Shown piece by piece: positions 61,133 through 64,000 of a stretch of DNA of 64,000 bases. Position 1 is the stretch's first letter, and each line of letters starts with the position of its first letter. This stretch comes from AP-15 sp963772965. Lineage in GTDB: Bacteria; Pseudomonadota; Alphaproteobacteria; ATCC43930; CGMCC-115725. Both the position numbers and the translations under genes were made by a program. The notes under the pieces are model-generated. The model was not told the origin of the DNA and did not search any database. It was given only the letters and a program-made list of their open reading frames with translations. The DNA is taken from the NCBI GenBank assembly GCA_963772965.1, contig CAVYZU010000006.1, forward strand, positions 434,001-498,000, written 5' to 3'.

Positions 61133-61206
61133 TCCGCCTCCCGAAGCTTGGCTCAGGAATATATGACTCTCGCAGGCAAAATTTCGTACCCCTGACCCAA
61201 TAGGCG

Positions 61207-62142
61207 TCATGCCGGGGCGAGGCGGCTGATCTCGTCGGCCTCGAAAGTGTAGCGGCGGCTGCAGAACTCGCAGGTGACGGTGGTCACCCGCTCCTTTTGT
61301 ATGTCGTCGAGCTCGTCTGCGGGAAAAGCGCGCAGGATCGTTTCGATGCGCTCGCGCGAGCAGCGGCAGCGCGCTTCGAGCGGATGGGTGTCGTAGACCC
61401 GCACGCCGTCTTCGTGAAACAGGCGGAACAGCAGCCGATGCGGGGTGAGTTCCGGATCAATCAGCTCATCGGATGTCGCCGAGCTCATCAGCACCATCGA
61501 GCGACGCCAGCCGTCTTCGACATCGTCGGCGATCACGCCGTAGCCGCCTTCGGGCGGCACCCGCTGCAGCATCAATCCGCCGGCACGCCAGGTACGATCC
61601 GGCCCGGTCCGGCCGACCGCCAGTTTGATGCCGGCCTGGATCTGCTCCGATTGTCGAAAATAATGCTGCGCACAATCCGCCAAGGTGGCGCCGGCCAACT
61701 CGACGATGCCCTGATAACGGTCGGTCTCCTCACCCTGATCGACGGTGAAAGCAATATAGCCTCCGCCGAGCAGGCGCGGCACCGACAGGCCGACACCTGC
61801 GCCGTCCGCCGACGCGCTCACCCCATCGAGCTTCACCTGATCGTATTGGGCATAGCCGCGCACCGCGCCATCGGTCGACACATCCGCGACCATCAGCCGG
61901 ATCGGGCCGTCACCTTTGGTCTGCAAGGTAAAGACGCCGTCATATTTGAGCGCGCCGGCGAGCAACACCGCCAACGTGATCGCCTCGCCCAGCATCGCCG
62001 CGACCGGAGTGGGATAGGCATGCTGCGACAGGATGCGATCGATCGCCGGGCCGAGCCGGACGAGCCTGCCGCGCAGCGTAAACGGGTCGATGCGGAAAGG
62101 CTGCACAAGATCGTCGTTGACCGAGCAGGTTGGCGCACTCAC
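61207..62142 (-). CDS. hslO: HslO (Hsp33), redox-regulated molecular chaperone
   Basis: Hsp33 holds unfolding proteins under oxidative stress. The 311-residue protein has FTLRGRLVRLGPAIDRILSQ, LQTKGDGPIRLMVADVSTDG and LTPHRLLFRLFHEDGVRVYD. The zinc/redox switch has Cys259 and Cys261 (CRCSRE) and Cys291 and Cys294 (CEFC). It lies next to argF and argD, a frequent alphaproteobacterial arrangement. The GTG start is 62 bases after the argF stop. Confidence 0.95.
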   Translation of the reverse strand: MSAPTCSVNDDLVQPFRIDPFTLRGRLVRLGPAIDRILSQHAYPTPVAAMLGEAITLAVLLAGALKYDGVFTLQTKGDGPIRLMVADVSTDGAVRGYAQYDQVKLDGVSASADGAGVGLSVPRLLGGGYIAFTVDQGEETDRYQGIVELAGATLADCAQHYFRQSEQIQAGIKLAVGRTGPDRTWRAGGLMLQRVPPEGGYGVIADDVEDGWRRSMVLMSSATSDELIDPELTPHRLLFRLFHEDGVRVYDTHPLEARCRCSRERIETILRAFPADELDDIQKERVTTVTCEFCSRRYTFEADEISRLAPA

Positions 62143-62204
62143 AATTGGCTATCCTCTTTCGTCGGCGCGACGCGCAGTGCCGCGACGTGGTGACTCCGGG
62201 CGGT

Positions 62205-63152
62205 TCAGCCTAGGCACCAGGTCAAGATCCCCTTTTGCGCGTGCAAGCGGTTTTCCGCCTCGTCCCACACCACCGATTGCGGCCCGTCGACAACCGCGGC
62301 GGTGACCTCCTCGCCGCGCTTGACCGGCAGGCAGTGCATAAAGATGGCGTCGGGTTTGGCCAATGCCATCAGCGCTTCGTCGACCCGATACGGGGCGAGC
62401 AGATTGTGGCGAGTCCCTGTCCCTTCGTCACCCATCGATACCCAGGTGTCGGTCACGACGCAATCCGCCCCGGCGACCGCGTCGCGTGGCTCGGCCGTCG
62501 GGCTGACGCGGCCACCCTCGCGCGCCGCCCAATCGAGCAAAGCCTGACTCGGCGACAGGGTCTCGGGGCAGGCCAACCGCAGTTCAAAGCCGAACCGCAC
62601 TGCCGCGTGCACCCAGCTCGCTGCGACATTGTTGCCGTCACCGCTCCAGGCGACGATCTTGCCGGATAGCGTCCCCTTCTTTTCCTGCAAGGTCATCACA
62701 TCGGCCATGATCTGGCATGGATGCGACGCATCGGTCAGGCCGTTGATCACGGGGACAGTCGCGTGCTCGGCCAATTCCTTGAGCTTGTCCACCCGATTGG
62801 TACGGATCATGATCGCGTCGACATAGCGCGACAGCACGCGCGCCGTATCGGCCACGGTCTCGCCGCGGCCAAGCTGGCTATCGGCCGTGTTCAAAAAGAT
62901 CGTGTCGCCGCCGAGCTGGCGCGTCGCGACCTCGAACGAGACGCGCGTTCGGGTCGACGGCTTCTCGAAAATCATCGCCAACGTCTTGCCGGCGAGCGGG
63001 CGGTCGCGCCGCCCGTTCTTATAAGCCGCGGCGACATCGAGGATGCCGCGCAATTCGGCGCTGTCGAGCCGGTCGATGTCGAGGAAATGGCGCGGCGAAA
63101 GCCCGTTTCCGACCAGCGCCGGCCCGCGCGCAATCCGCCTTACGCCGACCAT
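62205..63152 (-). CDS. argF: Ornithine carbamoyltransferase
   Basis: ArgF makes citrulline from ornithine and carbamoyl phosphate in arginine synthesis. The 315-residue protein has the carbamoyl-phosphate motif STRTRVSFE (66-74), DASHPCQIMADVMTLQ (His-Pro-Cys-Gln), and HCLPVKRGEEV near 272. Length is typical. The GTG or ATG start overlaps the argD stop by 13 bases, so the pair is coupled. Confidence 0.96.
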   Translation of the reverse strand: MVGVRRIARGPALVGNGLSPRHFLDIDRLDSAELRGILDVAAAYKNGRRDRPLAGKTLAMIFEKPSTRTRVSFEVATRQLGGDTIFLNTADSQLGRGETVADTARVLSRYVDAIMIRTNRVDKLKELAEHATVPVINGLTDASHPCQIMADVMTLQEKKGTLSGKIVAWSGDGNNVAASWVHAAVRFGFELRLACPETLSPSQALLDWAAREGGRVSPTAEPRDAVAGADCVVTDTWVSMGDEGTGTRHNLLAPYRVDEALMALAKPDAIFMHCLPVKRGEEVTAAVVDGPQSVVWDEAENRLHAQKGILTWCLG

Positions 63153-64000
63153 TCCCGCGCTACCTTGTGCAGGATGTCCATGGCCTCGCCGATCTCGGCC
63201 TCGCCGACGACCAACGGCGGCAATAGCCGCAAGACATTGTCGCCGGCGGTCAACGCCAGCAGCCCGTTCTCGCGCAGCCGGGTCACGACATCGCCGGCTG
63301 GCACCACGCAGCGGATGCCGAGCAATAGCCCGGAGCCGCGCAACTCGGCAAACAGCTTTGGATAGGATCTGACCAACTCGCCGAGGCGACCGCGAAACAT
63401 CTTTGCCGTGGCGTCCACGCGATCAAAAAAGCCGGGTTCGAGCATCACGTCGAGGACAGCGTTGCCGGCCGCGACCGCCAGCGGATTGCCGCCAAAGGTC
63501 GAGCCATGGGTTCCCGGCACCATGCCGACCGCGGCCCGCTCGGTCGCGAGACACGCGCCGATCGGGAAACCGCCGCCCAAAGCCTTGGCAATGGCCATCA
63601 CATCGGGTGCGACGCCCGACCACTCATACGCGAACAATTTGCCGGTCCGGCCCATGCCGCACTGGACTTCGTCAAAGATCAGCAGCAATCCGAATTCGTC
63701 GGCGATCTCCCGCAATCCGCGCAGATAATCGTCCGAACCCGGGCGCACGCCACCCTCGCCCTGTACCGGTTCGACGATGATCGCCGCGGTTTCGCCACCG
63801 ACTGCGGCGCGCATCTCGTTCAGATTGCCAAAGGCGACGTGGTCAAAGCCCTCCATCGGCGGGCCAAACCCTTCAAGGTAGCGCTCGTTACCGGCGGCGG
63901 CCAATGTCGCAAAGGTGCGGCCGTGAAACGAGCCCTCGCAACCGATGATCCGGTAGCGCTCGGGATGGCCGGTGTCGTGCTGGTACTTGCGCGCCACTTT
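63140..64000 (-). CDS. argD: ArgD, acetylornithine/succinyldiaminopimelate aminotransferase (partial, cut by right edge)
   Basis: ArgD is a class III PLP aminotransferase that makes N-acetylornithine. The visible 286 or so residues include EGSFHGRTFATLAAAGNERY, VEPVQGEGGVRPGSDDYL, LLIFDEVQCGMGRTGKLFAY and the PLP Lys in AKALGGGFPIGACLATE, then GSTFGGNPLAVAAG. The N-terminal part lies beyond the right edge. It is upstream of argF in the same unit. Confidence 0.94.
   Translation of the reverse strand, partial: KVARKYQHDTGHPERYRIIGCEGSFHGRTFATLAAAGNERYLEGFGPPMEGFDHVAFGNLNEMRAAVGGETAAIIVEPVQGEGGVRPGSDDYLRGLREIADEFGLLLIFDEVQCGMGRTGKLFAYEWSGVAPDVMAIAKALGGGFPIGACLATERAAVGMVPGTHGSTFGGNPLAVAAGNAVLDVMLEPGFFDRVDATAKMFRGRLGELVRSYPKLFAELRGSGLLLGIRCVVPAGDVVTRLRENGLLALTAGDNVLRLLPPLVVGEAEIGEAMDILHKVAREWSA

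Overview
The window looks like chromosomal DNA of a GC-rich, flagellated alphaproteobacterium, perhaps of the Rhodospirillales or a nearby order. The basis is mnmG-rsmG-parA-parB with parS-like sites (origin-proximal in many alphaproteobacteria), an argD-argF-hslO block, protocatechuate dioxygenase genes, and strong G/C third-position bias in nearly every gene. No rRNA gene, tRNA or CRISPR array was recognised. The species cannot be named from the sequence.

Positions 1-28075 form one large flagellar cluster. On the minus strand flgB-C-D-E-F-G-H-I-J, a putative chaperone and flgK (cut by the left edge) encode rod, rings, hook and hook-filament junction. On the plus strand, diverging from flgB, lie flgA and a FlgN-like chaperone. 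A second minus-strand series runs PilZ-like gene, fliE-F-G, fliK, fliM-N, a first fliQ, flhA, fliA (sigma-28), motA-motB, a small membrane protein, fliH-I-J, fliL, fliO-P, a second fliQ, fliR, flhB. Most neighbours overlap by a few bases, so long co-transcribed and translationally coupled units are likely. Notable points are two FliQ paralogues, a two-domain FlgJ, a variant NPEH cleavage motif in FlhB, and single-base frameshifts in flgE (2), flgF (2) and motA (1).

Positions 28573-34092 hold an M81/MlrC-type metallopeptidase, a secreted alkaline-phosphatase-superfamily protein and a frameshifted class III aminotransferase. Positions 34152-39606 hold the chromosome partitioning locus: parS-like site, mnmG, an AT-rich anomalous segment, rsmG (with a second parS-like site inside it), parA and parB. 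The AT-rich segment between mnmG and rsmG replaces the usual end of MnmG and is the clearest candidate for acquired DNA of unknown function.

Positions 39627-48658 contain small conserved proteins, pcaH-pcaG (protocatechuate ring cleavage; pcaG frameshifted), a DUF3108 protein, a thiamine-pyrophosphate enzyme, a transposase relic and a GH63-like glucosidase. A complete IS66-family element (48787-51345) with an 8-bp target duplication follows. Positions 51561-57333 hold a phosphodiesterase-like enzyme, a thioesterase, a CaiB-type CoA-transferase, a LysR regulator, an SDR oxidoreductase and a DUF427 gene with an internal amber codon. The right end carries a frameshifted MFS transporter, a YdcF-like protein, a nitroreductase, a ParDE toxin-antitoxin pair, hslO, argF and the truncated argD.

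Eight single-base indels (seven in the host genes flgE, flgF, motA, pcaG, an aminotransferase and an MFS transporter, and one in the IS66 transposase) break genes that otherwise look intact. All seven host-gene events are best explained as one extra base. Residual sequencing error is the simplest explanation, but the sequence alone cannot exclude real mutation.
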